Of a stretch of DNA of 64,000 nucleotides, positions 27,029-37,400 are shown in pieces. Location of the stretch: positions 1 to 64,000 of the forward strand of contig JAGBAX010000028.1 of NCBI GenBank assembly GCA_017938765.1. The letters are read 5' to 3'. Origin of the DNA: Alistipes sp. (GTDB lineage Bacteria > Bacteroidota > Bacteroidia > Bacteroidales > Rikenellaceae). Position numbers and translations under genes: made by a program. Position 1 is the first letter of the stretch. Every line of letters starts with the position of its first letter. The notes beneath the pieces were generated by a model that saw only the letters and a program-made list of their open reading frames with translations, made no database searches and was not told where the DNA came from.

Positions 27029-27751
27029 CTATCTTCCAAGGATATAAGCTATAGAGAGCACTACGACAATCACCACTGCGGCCATTATAGCAAATCGCTC
27101 CCAGTAACTTGTCTCCTCCTCGGTCGTTACTATCGGTTTACCATTTGCATCTTTCGGCCTCTTAAACCTATCATAAGGAGTGCAGAGGTTAAAAAATACG
27201 TTTCTCAAATAGAGAATCTGCCAACGCTCAAGGTAGCCCAATCTATGCACAACAACATGTTCAACACCATTGATATACTGCCTTGATGTTCTTTCGGCTG
27301 CCTCTTGCAGAAAATCTCCAAAACCAGCATAGACAGCACAGGCATCTGTCATATACTCAATCTTACGCGAGGTATCCTTAAAGCCGTGTACCCACAAAAA
27401 CTTATGTGACATCTCATGAGCGATAACGGCGACAAGCTCTACTGGGGCATAATCTCGGCACTCAAAGCGGCGCTTATCCAACTTAATGTAGACATAGCGA
27501 GAGTCGTTGAGGTTTATCTGTCCAGCCACATTGTGAGGCAGGTTATCCAGCTGAATTACTGGCGCATAGCCCACAAGTACCATATGCACTGCAATCTTCT
27601 CTGCAAGTGTCTGAATGTCATACATTGAGTATGTAGGCGGAACAGAGAAATAGTTATGCGACACCTCTTCGGTAAAAGAGATACCCTTTATTCGGTTTTG
27701 CAGGTGGCCAATGATAAGTTCCAGGCCGCGCTCAGTGATATTATTATCCAT
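27029..27751 (-). CDS. Tail-anchored HExxH metallopeptidase-like protein, unknown
   Basis: The 240-residue protein has a zinc-peptidase motif HEMSH (112-116) and, 15 residues on, 'EYMTDACAVYAGFG' with Glu132 and Asp136, a spacing like the third ligand and following Asp of gluzincins such as M48. There is no signal peptide. A single hydrophobic helix (219-237) ends three residues before the C-terminus, so it should be tail-anchored with the catalytic part in the cytoplasm. I do not recognise a named family. It begins 53 bases after the P-type ATPase stop and may be cotranscribed with it. Confidence 0.75.
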   Translation of the reverse strand: MDNNITERGLELIIGHLQNRIKGISFTEEVSHNYFSVPPTYSMYDIQTLAEKIAVHMVLVGYAPVIQLDNLPHNVAGQINLNDSRYVYIKLDKRRFECRDYAPVELVAVIAHEMSHKFLWVHGFKDTSRKIEYMTDACAVYAGFGDFLQEAAERTSRQYINGVEHVVVHRLGYLERWQILYLRNVFFNLCTPYDRFKRPKDANGKPIVTTEEETSYWERFAIMAAVVIVVVLSIAYILGR

Positions 27752-27804
27752 AGTTGCAGTGCTTTATACAATAGAGGGTGTAGAGCTGAAAATATATCAA
27801 CCCT

Positions 27805-30800
27805 TTACCTCTTAATTGTTCTAACAACATCTGGAATAATCAGCACTGGTGATGTAAAGAGCAGCAGCAACAACCAATCCTGCAGGCTCAGAGCCGTAAC
27901 ATTAAAGAAGCTACCTGCAAAGTTTACAATCAGCACCTGACCGACCAAAATAACCGCTGCAATAATCCAGAAGCCTGCACTATTTGACTCTACTACAGCC
28001 TTACGATTGCGGAAAAGGTCAATAAAGTCACCCATCAAACTACGATTTGTATTGTAGTACTTAGCATTGAAGATGTTCCAGAACTGAAGCAGTACAAACA
28101 TTGTAAAGAAGACTCCCTTATCGTGGCCGGACATATGAGACTTTGTAGGCTGCAGAACATCCATAAAGAAGCTCCTCAGAGATTCTGGCTTAAACAACTC
28201 TGCAACCGTATCTACATCAATATGTCCAAGCAGTTGCCAAAATGCAGCAAGGAAAACGAAGAAGAACAGACCCGCACCGCAGATACGCTTGAGCATAGAC
28301 TTATTGATAATGTGACTCTTAGGGTCACGAGGGCGCTCATTAAGCACGCTCTTATCAGGTGGCAGTGAAGAGAGTGCCATAGCTGCAAAAGTATCCATAA
28401 TAAGGTTTACCCAGAGCATCTGCGTAACAGTCAGTGGCGACTCAAGACCCAAAAATGCACCTAAAAGCACGATAAGGCACGCGCAGAGGTTGATTGTCAT
28501 CTGGAAGATGATAAATCGGCGGATATTGAGATATAGCGAGCGACCCCACATTATCGCCTTGTTGATGCTTGAGAATGAGTTGTCAATAATTGTGATATCA
28601 CTCGCCTCCTTAGCTCGTGCAGTGCCGTCACCCATACTCAGACCCACCTGCGCCTTGCTCAGCGCTGGAGCATCGTTTGTTCCATCGCCCGTAACAGCCA
28701 CAACGTGATTAAGTTGCTGAAGCAGAGTAACAAGGCGAGCCTTATCATCTGGTCGCGCACGAGAGATAATCTTGAAGCTATCTTTCTCAATAAGCTCAAG
28801 TGCCTGCTCATCAGACATTGCCGCAAACTCTGGGCCTGTAACCGTCTGTGGAGGCTCATTTGGTGCGAGCAGACCAATCTGACGACCAATCTCGTTTGCC
28901 GTTCCTGGGGTATCTCCCGTAACGATAATCACGCGCACACCTGCATGATTGCGGCAGGTATCTATAGCCTCAATAACATCCTCTCGCACTGGGTCTGCAA
29001 TGCCCACAACGCCAACAAAGACGAGCGAAGTTTGTCTATCCTTCAGCACCTCTTGATATGCAAATCCCAAGGTACGCATAGCCTTATTCTGGTACTGAGC
29101 AAGGGTTTTATGTATATGTTTCTCACTTTTTGAGCCAGCGATAGAGTTACACATTGACAGCACAATCTCTGGCGCACCCTTGACAAGGCGGAACTCTCGC
29201 CCATCAGCCATCTGGACAGTGGTCTCCATATACTTTTTCTCCGTTGAGAATGGTTGCTGGCTTACTATTGTTACATTGCGGCGATAGTTCTCATAATCCT
29301 TACCCGACTCCCTGAGCCACTTGAGCAGCGCACCCTCTGTAGGGTTACCAATTACACGCACCTCATCGTCAGCCTCAACAGCAAGCTCTGCTGTAGAATT
29401 CACTGCAATGTTAAGCTCTATAATTTTCTCATTATTAACGCCATAAAAGTCTGTCGCCATAACGACCATCTGATTCTTTGTCAGCGTACCAGTCTTGTCT
29501 GTACAGATTACTGTTGTCGCGCCCATAGTCTCGCAGGCGTGGAGCTTACGCACCAAGTTATTGGCCTTAAGCATCTTACGCATACTGAGCGCAAGGCTCA
29601 CTGTCACACTCATAGGCAATCCCTCTGGCACAGCCACAACAATCAGCGTCACAGCAATCATTATAGACGAGAGCATAAACTCAGCAAAATGAAGCCAGTC
29701 AAAACTGCCATCTACAGTGGTATTCTCCGAGAGGAAGAATAGCATTGTTCGGCCTATAACTATCAGAGCTGCAATAATAAAGCTGGCCTTTGATATCCAG
29801 CCACCGAGTTGGTCAAGCTGCATATTGAGCGGGGTCTGAACATCGCTACCCTCGCGAGTCAGAGCCACACCCTTACCCTCCTCAGTATCATCGCCTACGG
29901 CGGTAACCTTATAGTAACAGTTACCCTCAATAATCATCGCACCGCGAAGCAAAAAGTCGGTCGGATATGTAGCATTCGGATTGTTATACTCCTCGCCCAC
30001 GCCCTTATTGGCATATAGCTCTCCAGTAAACTTTGACTCGTCAACCTTGAGCGAGTTTGACAGGATAAGATATCCATCGGCAGGCACCTCATCGCCACTC
30101 TCAAGGTAGACCACATCGCCCACAACAACATCCTGCTTCTTAATTCTGTATGGACGGGCAATAAGCACTACAGCACTCTTATGCTCCTCTACCTGAGACT
30201 CCTGCTCTGGCTCTGGGTTCTCTACGGACTTAACCTCTACAGCGACCTGCTGATTCTCATCAGACTTCTTATCCACCACATCTGCCTCAACACTCTTCTC
30301 ACAGAAGACATTATCCCCCTCAAGAGAGTCACGCTGATAATCAAAGTCCACCTTATCGGCAATAGCATCGCTCACTGGTGCAGGGTTTGGCTCCACATCG
30401 GCGACATCAAGTCCCTCATTGAGAATATCCCGCTCCTTGTCTGGTATTACATCAACCTTCACGCTCTCTGTAGGCAGGTCGTCAAGTGGGACAGCCTGCT
30501 CATCCTCCTTGCTCAGCTGCACCGAGCGGTAGACAACTATCGGGCGATCATCCTTTACCTTATTAAGAATCTCAAACTCCTTATTTGCCTTTACCTCAAA
30601 AACAAAGGCGATACCCGTAGCAAGCAGTAACGCTACAAGCACGCCCACAGGCTCTAACAACATAGATGCCCCTTTGCCCATCCAGATAATCTCGTAGAGG
30701 GAGATTCCGACAGATAGCGCAAAGACTACAAGCAGTACGATGATAATCGGGTCCTTGAACTTCTCAAAATATTGACGCCACAGCGACTCCTTCTCTGGCG

Positions 30801-30888
30801 GTGTGATAATATTGCGCCCCAAGCCCTCTTGAACCTCATCAGAGCCTTGTGCCAAGCAATTTGAGAGTATAGATTGTTTACGTTTCAT
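27805..30888 (-). CDS. Calcium-type (P2) P-type ATPase with acidic insertion
   Basis: The 1027-residue cation pump has 'PEGLP' (421-425) in helix 4, the phosphorylated Asp464 in 'ICTDKTGTLT', the 'TGE' phosphatase loop (288-290) and 'TGDGTNDAPAL'. The layout is that of calcium-translocating ATPases (PMCA/SERCA-like), with extra C-terminal helices. Residues 122-240, between the start of the actuator domain and 'RPYRIKKQDVVVGD', form an extra segment rich in Asp, Glu and Val that related Bacteroidales pumps do not normally have. The substrate is probably Ca2+ by family. A terminator lies upstream, so it has its own promoter (TATTTTTG at 30912-30919). Confidence 0.88.
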   Translation of the reverse strand: MKRKQSILSNCLAQGSDEVQEGLGRNIITPPEKESLWRQYFEKFKDPIIIVLLVVFALSVGISLYEIIWMGKGASMLLEPVGVLVALLLATGIAFVFEVKANKEFEILNKVKDDRPIVVYRSVQLSKEDEQAVPLDDLPTESVKVDVIPDKERDILNEGLDVADVEPNPAPVSDAIADKVDFDYQRDSLEGDNVFCEKSVEADVVDKKSDENQQVAVEVKSVENPEPEQESQVEEHKSAVVLIARPYRIKKQDVVVGDVVYLESGDEVPADGYLILSNSLKVDESKFTGELYANKGVGEEYNNPNATYPTDFLLRGAMIIEGNCYYKVTAVGDDTEEGKGVALTREGSDVQTPLNMQLDQLGGWISKASFIIAALIVIGRTMLFFLSENTTVDGSFDWLHFAEFMLSSIMIAVTLIVVAVPEGLPMSVTVSLALSMRKMLKANNLVRKLHACETMGATTVICTDKTGTLTKNQMVVMATDFYGVNNEKIIELNIAVNSTAELAVEADDEVRVIGNPTEGALLKWLRESGKDYENYRRNVTIVSQQPFSTEKKYMETTVQMADGREFRLVKGAPEIVLSMCNSIAGSKSEKHIHKTLAQYQNKAMRTLGFAYQEVLKDRQTSLVFVGVVGIADPVREDVIEAIDTCRNHAGVRVIIVTGDTPGTANEIGRQIGLLAPNEPPQTVTGPEFAAMSDEQALELIEKDSFKIISRARPDDKARLVTLLQQLNHVVAVTGDGTNDAPALSKAQVGLSMGDGTARAKEASDITIIDNSFSSINKAIMWGRSLYLNIRRFIIFQMTINLCACLIVLLGAFLGLESPLTVTQMLWVNLIMDTFAAMALSSLPPDKSVLNERPRDPKSHIINKSMLKRICGAGLFFFVFLAAFWQLLGHIDVDTVAELFKPESLRSFFMDVLQPTKSHMSGHDKGVFFTMFVLLQFWNIFNAKYYNTNRSLMGDFIDLFRNRKAVVESNSAGFWIIAAVILVGQVLIVNFAGSFFNVTALSLQDWLLLLLFTSPVLIIPDVVRTIKR

Positions 30889-30911
30889 AGCTATTTTTTA
30901 CAACTTCGCCA

Positions 30912-30919
30912 CAAAAATA
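30912..30919 (-). promoter_or_regulatory. -7 promoter element for the P-type ATPase
   Basis: Minus-strand TATTTTTG fits TAnnTTTG, 23 bases before the ATG and just after the terminator of the upstream TerB-like gene. Confidence 0.45.
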
Positions 30920-30932
30920 ACACCTCCAAACA

Positions 30933-30970
30933 AGAAAAAAGCCCAAAATCCAAACGTTTGGATTTTGGGT
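30933..30970 (-). terminator. Terminator of the kinase-AAA/TerB unit
   Basis: On the minus strand the perfect palindrome from CCCAAAATCC to GGATTTTGGG (centre AAACGTTT) is followed by CTTTTTTC. It separates the TerB-like gene from the ATPase. Confidence 0.85.
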
Positions 30971-31033
30971 ATGTGTTTTAGAACATAAAATGATAATATT
31001 CTGATAATTACGCTCCAGCAAAATATTTCATAT

Positions 31034-32545
31034 CTACACAATAAGTCTATTCCACTGGTCGTGCTTTGTGATAGGAGTTATCACGCCGTCGGCATTCTGG
31101 ATAAAGACAAGGGCTGGAGATAGGTCTACATAGTAGGTTTTAAGGGTCTTATCAAACTTTATGTGGTACTGCTCTGCATTTGCAAGGTGGTGTACCTCTG
31201 CAAAGCCAGTATTAACATAGTTTTTCAGCGCGCTACGGTGCTGGATAATCTTGGATATATAGCTTAGGAATGAGCCCTTGCCACTATCCTTCGTAGAGAG
31301 CTGTTCGTAGATTGCAATAAGGTTATAGATGAGCTTTGACCAGTCACTATTAAGTTCAACAAGTCGCTGCTTAAACTGTTCAACGCTAAACTGCTCGGAG
31401 TGCATAACACTGACCACCTCAACATTATTCAGATAGCCCAGAGCCTTCTCAAAACACTCTTGGCTAACACCTGTACGGCCATAACGGAGCAGAAGCAAAT
31501 AGAGACTCTTTGCCTGCGGTGCCGACTCAAAGCGCAGCAGTTCATTATCAAGGTCCACAAGGCGGAAGTCGCCTCGGTGGTCAATAGCTACAGAGCTGAG
31601 AATCTTCGCCTCCGAGCTTAAGTAGTCATACAGCAGGCGGTAGTAACCCTGATAGCTGATAAGGTTTACCGCGCGCTCCAGCAGAGCCACAAAATGAAGT
31701 ATACGCTGCTTGACAGAGTGTGAAATATCAATACAGAGGAAGTCCACACTCTTTACTAATCGTCCATCATCCTCAAGCAGGTAGTTATCCTCAACTTTAA
31801 CCATCAAAAATCCACTATAAGGGATGCGGTCAATCTCTATGTTATACCTTGAGCAGATAACCTTATAGAAGGTCTTAACATCCATACGCTCAAGGGTATT
31901 GCTCAAGTCAGAGAGTCGCTCACGGTCACCAACTGGCACAATAAATTCCATAGAGCGTCTAAGAAGGTCAAAGCCCTCACCCTGCACATCCAATCCGCTC
32001 CATTGGTCTTTGAGTTCACTGATAACATTAGGCAGGTAGAATAGCTGCAAGCCAACATCCTCCAGAGCCTTTGAGAGCAACAGGTAGTCGTACTTATCAT
32101 TAAGCACAGCTGCCACCTCACTCTGCTCACTCTGCTCAAGGTAGACAATCTGCTCAGAGAGGCACTCTGCCTCAATATCAGACGTTGAGACAATAGTACA
32201 CCACCCGCATGACGAATTTTCAAGGCACATGCGGATAGCTGCCAGGAGCAGATTCTCTCTGCTATCAATATCGTTATCAATGCCTACGATAGACTCAAGC
32301 ACATCAAGCACAGCCCTCTTGCACTGCTCAGAGGCCATCTTAAAAGTTGAGACAGCCTGCTGAAGAGAGATGTAGTGTATAAACTCAAGATCGCCCACAC
32401 TCATACCACAAGTGCGTTGCAGACGGTCAAGCAGCGCCACCTCATCGCGGTGTATCTGCTTATCCGCCTTAACCAAATCCACCGCAATCTTAAAGAGTGC
32501 TTGCTTCTGGATATCGGTTAGCTCTCTGCTCAAGTCGCACATCAT
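31034..32545 (-). CDS. TerB-like domain protein with Bacteroidales-type C-terminal module
   Basis: The 503-residue soluble protein has an all-helical N-terminal domain (about 10-125) that fits the TerB family: 'IAVDLVKADKQIHRDEVALLDRL' and 'VGIDNDIDSRENLLL' are the two halves of the acidic, putatively metal-binding bundle. The centre (about 130-350) is unassigned. The C-terminus ('AKSLYLLLLRYGRTGVSQECFEKAL' and on to the end) resembles a module I associate with other uncharacterised Bacteroidales proteins, a resemblance from memory only. The gene begins three bases after the kinase-AAA+ stop, so both should be made together. Function unknown; a sensor or adaptor for the kinase-ATPase is an inference. 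Confidence 0.7.
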   Translation of the reverse strand: MMCDLSRELTDIQKQALFKIAVDLVKADKQIHRDEVALLDRLQRTCGMSVGDLEFIHYISLQQAVSTFKMASEQCKRAVLDVLESIVGIDNDIDSRENLLLAAIRMCLENSSCGWCTIVSTSDIEAECLSEQIVYLEQSEQSEVAAVLNDKYDYLLLSKALEDVGLQLFYLPNVISELKDQWSGLDVQGEGFDLLRRSMEFIVPVGDRERLSDLSNTLERMDVKTFYKVICSRYNIEIDRIPYSGFLMVKVEDNYLLEDDGRLVKSVDFLCIDISHSVKQRILHFVALLERAVNLISYQGYYRLLYDYLSSEAKILSSVAIDHRGDFRLVDLDNELLRFESAPQAKSLYLLLLRYGRTGVSQECFEKALGYLNNVEVVSVMHSEQFSVEQFKQRLVELNSDWSKLIYNLIAIYEQLSTKDSGKGSFLSYISKIIQHRSALKNYVNTGFAEVHHLANAEQYHIKFDKTLKTYYVDLSPALVFIQNADGVITPITKHDQWNRLIV

Positions 32546-32548
32546 AGA

Positions 32549-34393
32549 CTATACGTTATATCCGATTTTGCGTACAATATTTTCGCGCTCAATACCCTCC
32601 ATCTTACGGCGAATCTCTTCAAATACCTTCAGCGTATCTGGCCTTAGCGATGGGTGGGTATTACCCACAGTGGTCTCAAGAATCTGCTGAGAAATAAGCG
32701 TGTCGGTATATGCCGAAATCATCGCCGCATCGTTTACAACATAGGCAATATCGCTGGCGATAAAGCCCTCAGTAAGCTCTGCAAGGCGCTGGGTATCAAT
32801 ATCCTCAGCACAAGGGCGGTCCTTAAGGTGGATAGCAAACATCTCTCGGCGAGCCTCGCTATCTGGCAGTGGCACATATACCTGCTTATCCATACGACCC
32901 GTGCGCAGAACGGCAGGGTCAATCTTATCTGGACGGTTTGTCGTTCCAATGACAAAAATACCGCGCTTAGAGCAGTTATTGAGCTGCGTGAGGAACTCAT
33001 TAACCTCGCCCGAAGAGTACTCTGCCGCGCGAGAAGAGCGGTCTGGCACTAAAGCGTCAAACTCGTCAAAGCAGATAACTATAGGCGCATGGCGCTCGGC
33101 CATCTTAAAGAGTTTGCCTATCTTCTCCTGACCACCATGCACAAAAGAACTGGCAAGGTCTGAGGACTTTACAAGAACAAAGTTGAACTTTGACTCCTCG
33201 GCAAACTTCTCCGAGATAAATGTCTTTCCACATCCTGGAGGGCCATAGAGCAGCATTCCATTTGGGATAGTCACACGATACTGCGCCGCCTTCTCCTTAT
33301 TACGAAGCACAAAGAGTACGCGCTGCTCAAGGTAGCTCTTCAGCTCTGCCATACCCGCAATATCGGCAAAACCATTTCCGCCACCGCTCTTAATATCAAA
33401 GTTGACACGATTTGGGTCCTGCGGGTTGTAGTCATCATCCTTACAAGGGCGACGAGAGTCGCTATCTTCGTGCTTTGATGGCTTATTATCCTTTGGCTCA
33501 GATTTTGGCTTCTGCTCCTCTGTACTTTGAGCGGCCATAAAGCTCTGCGCATCAAGGTCAGCAAGCAACTGGTCTACAGAGTGATATCGCTCCGTAAACG
33601 ACAGTGCAAGACCCTTTGAAAGCACCACTTTCAGCCTATCGTCAATATTTAGCGCGCTGTAGTCTAATTTTCGCTCCTTGCGCACAGCCTTCACAAGCAT
33701 AGCTCGGCGGAAGTAGCTGGCATCCTTCTCAAAATCTACACCCCAAGGCACTCGTCCCGTAAGCATCGTATAGAAGACTGCCGTTGCAGCAAAGATATCA
33801 CTACGCTCGTCGTAGATACCCGCAAAGGTCTCATTTGCCGAGTATATCACCTCAATATCCGAAGTATCAAATGGCACATCTCCACTACAACGCTGCGAGG
33901 TGTGTCCCAAGTCAATAATCTCTGGCGTTCCTGCCGTAGTTGCACTCAGCATAACATTGCGCGGAGTGATATCGTTGTGATAGATGCCCTGACTGTGCAT
34001 ATGCTTAAGACCCTCAAGCATACCTGCAAAGATGCGCACAGCCTCCTGCTCCGAGAGTTTATGCTCACGATATAGTTTTTCAGCAAGCAGCTCGCCACTG
34101 AAGTAGTTTGTTGTGTAGTACTGGCAGTCGCTCTGCGCTGCTGAGAGTCTTCCCGAACTGATAAAGCTCACCACATTGCGGCTCTGAATCTTCTGGCAAT
34201 ACTCAATCTCCAGAATAACCCCCGTCTGCGGATTTATGAGCTTGCTTGGCACCAACTTCATAATATAGACCTTCATAAAGAAGGGCTGGTGCGACTCATC
34301 CTCAACGCGGTAGGTCTCTGTATAAACATTTGCTTTTATAAGACTTTGGACCAAGTATCCATCTACTCTCTGTCCACTCTCAAGTACTGCCAT
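32549..34393 (-). CDS. Fusion of a serine/threonine protein kinase-like domain and an AAA+ ATPase
   Basis: The 614-residue protein joins two domains rarely found in one chain. The kinase-like domain (about 5-285) has the ATP-contacting Lys41 in 'FFMKVY', the catalytic loop 'HNDITPRN' (Asp141, Asn146) and 'DLG' (Asp161) in place of DFG. Its glycine-rich loop is poor in glycine. A charged linker (about 290-330) leads to an AAA+ domain (about 340-590) of the p97/FtsH type with Walker A 'GPPGCGKT' (384-391), Walker B 'CFDEFDAL' (Asp443, Glu444) and arginine finger region 'RTGRMDK'. The ATG at 34391-34393 is preferred to a TTG at 34441, because that reading crosses the -7 element. The TerB-like partner follows after three bases. 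Substrate unknown. Confidence 0.85.
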   Translation of the reverse strand: MAVLESGQRVDGYLVQSLIKANVYTETYRVEDESHQPFFMKVYIMKLVPSKLINPQTGVILEIEYCQKIQSRNVVSFISSGRLSAAQSDCQYYTTNYFSGELLAEKLYREHKLSEQEAVRIFAGMLEGLKHMHSQGIYHNDITPRNVMLSATTAGTPEIIDLGHTSQRCSGDVPFDTSDIEVIYSANETFAGIYDERSDIFAATAVFYTMLTGRVPWGVDFEKDASYFRRAMLVKAVRKERKLDYSALNIDDRLKVVLSKGLALSFTERYHSVDQLLADLDAQSFMAAQSTEEQKPKSEPKDNKPSKHEDSDSRRPCKDDDYNPQDPNRVNFDIKSGGGNGFADIAGMAELKSYLEQRVLFVLRNKEKAAQYRVTIPNGMLLYGPPGCGKTFISEKFAEESKFNFVLVKSSDLASSFVHGGQEKIGKLFKMAERHAPIVICFDEFDALVPDRSSRAAEYSSGEVNEFLTQLNNCSKRGIFVIGTTNRPDKIDPAVLRTGRMDKQVYVPLPDSEARREMFAIHLKDRPCAEDIDTQRLAELTEGFIASDIAYVVNDAAMISAYTDTLISQQILETTVGNTHPSLRPDTLKVFEEIRRKMEGIERENIVRKIGYNV

Positions 34394-34429
34394 ATTGATA
34401 AGTTTAGGATTGTTTACTATGCCAACACA

Positions 34430-34471
34430 CAAAAGTAACAAAGATTTGCAGAAATTGCAAATCTTTGTTAC
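34430..34471 (-). promoter_or_regulatory. Terminator hairpin merged with the promoter of the kinase-AAA+ unit
   Basis: A perfect 16-bp inverted repeat, GTAACAAAGATTTGCA (34435-34450) and its complement (34456-34471), follows the stop of the GLUG lipoprotein. On the minus strand its last bases run into TACTTTTG (34430-34437), a -7 element for the kinase-AAA+ gene 36 bases downstream. The T-run of the terminator and the promoter box thus share bases. Confidence 0.7.
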
Positions 34472-34491
34472 TGAAAGGTATGTTATATAGA

Positions 34492-37400
34492 TTACTCTAC
34501 ATCAATAAATGACATTCCAGAGTACTTTGGAATTACATTATAACCGTGCAACCAACGATAGTAGTAGTATGTATCGCCCTCGGTATTATTGAGCTTATGC
34601 AGCACTGATGCCTCGTACTTATTCTCGCCGTCGCCACCAGTTACAACGCCCACATAACCGCCAATCTTACAATCCTTAACAACCAGACTCTTATTACAGT
34701 TACCTGCGATAGTTGCACGATACTCTACAGTTGCATTCTGGTCAATAACCCAGTTCTTATTTGTATCATCATACTGAAGTGTTGTGTCGTGGGCAGCCAG
34801 AAGCTTACCGCGACTCTCGCAGTTAGAGATAACGCACTTTGCGCCACCACCGTTACCGATAATACCGCCAAGAAGAACATAGATATTGCTTGTTGTATCG
34901 CCAACCTCACGAGCTGTCTTAAAGAGTGTACATACAGTACCAGAGTTTACACAGCCGTCAATAATAGAGTACTGATTCTCCATCTGACCTGCAATAGCAC
35001 CAAGATACTCAGCCGCAACGCACTTACGCTCCATAGCAACAATGCCAGAGTGAGTACAGTTGTAGAACGCAGAGCAATTATTAAGACCTGCAACACCACC
35101 TGCACGGAACTTTGCACCGCCAAGAACAGATACAGTACCCTTATTCTCGCAATTTGTCAAGTGAACACCATAAACGCCGTCTGCAGTGATATCTGTTCCG
35201 CCATAGCAAGCACCAGCGATTCCACCGCCATATGACCAGCCAGTGCTTGTAGTTGAGCCATAGAGCTTAATATTACCATGATTTACGCAACCGTCTAACC
35301 AAACGCCCTTGTCGTAACCATAGCCAGAGACACCCAACTTACCAGCAAATGCACCTGCAAATGTCTGGGTATTAGAGTCACCAGCATTAGTACTTACCTC
35401 TCCGTAGTTCTGGCAATCTGTAAACTTCGCGCGGTAACGAGCAAAACCTACAAAACCACCTGCACAAAGACCACTTGCAAGAGTATTTGCACCCTTAACA
35501 GTCACAGGAGCCTTGTTTACGCACTTCTCTGCATATGCAACATTGTTCGCACCACCATAAGCAAGACCGATAACACCACCAACATTGCAAGTAAGTGGAG
35601 ATGTTGTATTCTCTGACAAACATACTGCGCCCTCATTAACACAGTTATACAGAGTGTGGCAGTTCATACGACCAACAATACCACCGACATGAATTGCAGT
35701 ACAGCTTGCAGCTGTTGAGCCTCCGCAAATAGCACCAGTGTTAGTACAGTTGCTCATAGTGCTCACCTCCTCACTGCCGCGTGTGATATAACCAAATACA
35801 CCACCTACATAGCTATCCTTACCACCATTGAAGTTGGTAATAGCTCCACTATTAGAACAATCTGAAACCACTGGAGTGCAACCCTCAGAGCCATCAGAGA
35901 GAATAGCAATAACGCCACCTACAACGCTCTGTCCATCAAGACCTGTAGCGTAAGAGATGTTTATATCGCCCTCGTTCTTACAATTCTTAACCAAAATATC
36001 ATCTGTAGCGGCATATACGCGACCAACAACACCACCAAGGCGTACCTTACCAGATGTGTTCGGACCAGCAGTGAAACTAACCTTACTTGTACAGTTCTCA
36101 ACCGTTCCACCGCTAATCTGTGCTACTACACCGCCGACATATGACCAGTTGTCATCTGGGTCTGCCATATCTGCAACAATAGTACCCTCAACAGTAAGAT
36201 TCTTCACAACGCCACCATTAGCAACTACGCCAAACAGACCTGCGCTATTGTTGTAGCTCTCTACTGTCTTACCATCCTCGTCAATGAAGCTAACCTTGTA
36301 AGCGTCATAGTTGTGGTTGATTGTAAGGCCAGAGATTGTATTGCCATTACCGTCAAAAACACCAACAAACTGAGGCTTAATAACCTGTGCAGCATCGTTA
36401 TTACAACCGATAGCCATCCAGTTTGTGTATGCAGAGAGGTTGATATTGCTCTTCAGCACAACAACGCCATCCTCATTTGAGAACTCAGCACCTGCAGGGT
36501 AACGCTCAGTTGTACCATTTACTGCATCAGCAAAGGCCTTAAACTGCTCTGCGCTTGAGATACCGTCAGCAACCTTATCCTTCAATACATCCTTAACAGC
36601 CTGATAGATATGCTTATGCTCATCTACTGCACTCTCTGCAGGATTATACGCACCCCAAATTACGCGACGAGCATTCTCTGCTCCATTCTTGTAGAGCTTC
36701 AAAACCGCCTTTGCGTGGTAAAGTGGAGCGTAGAGAGTTGTATTTGTAACCTCTGATGTAACGCCATTCTCATCTGTTACTGCCTCTGTAGTAGTTACAG
36801 TGCGTGTAAGACCCATAACTACAGCCTGCACCTTGCGAGCAGTTGCAAGATTTGTAAGTCCTGCAAGCTTTACCTTAACGCTCTGGCCAATCTCTGCATT
36901 GTCAAGGCTAATAGCGCCAGTAGCAGCATCAATAGTAACGCCTGAAGCTACGGCATATGTATCAGCAAGCACAGAGTTTGTAAGAGAGAGTGCATCTACA
37001 TTCCAATCCTTTGAAGCTGTCAGCTCAAGCTCTACAACAGATGCAAGTGGGTTCATAGTTGCCACGAGCTTACCATCTTCAACCACCACATTTGCAGAGT
37101 AGTGGTAGAGAGGCATCTTGTTTGTCAGCTCGCCCTCGCTCTGCTCTGCAGCAATGTCATACACTGCACTCATCGTAGCAGCATCTACACTCTTTACATT
37201 GTAGAACACAGCCACTGGCTTGCTAAGGTCTGTTGGATAGAATACATTAGCCTCATCCTTTGGAGTAAAGTCAGATATACGACCCGCCTTTGTAGTTACA
37301 TACTGATAGCTCTTACCGTCGTATACAACAGTAAGCTCATCGCCTACCTCCCAGTTCAGTTCACTGGTCTTTGCTACATTATCACCCTCAATACTTACGC

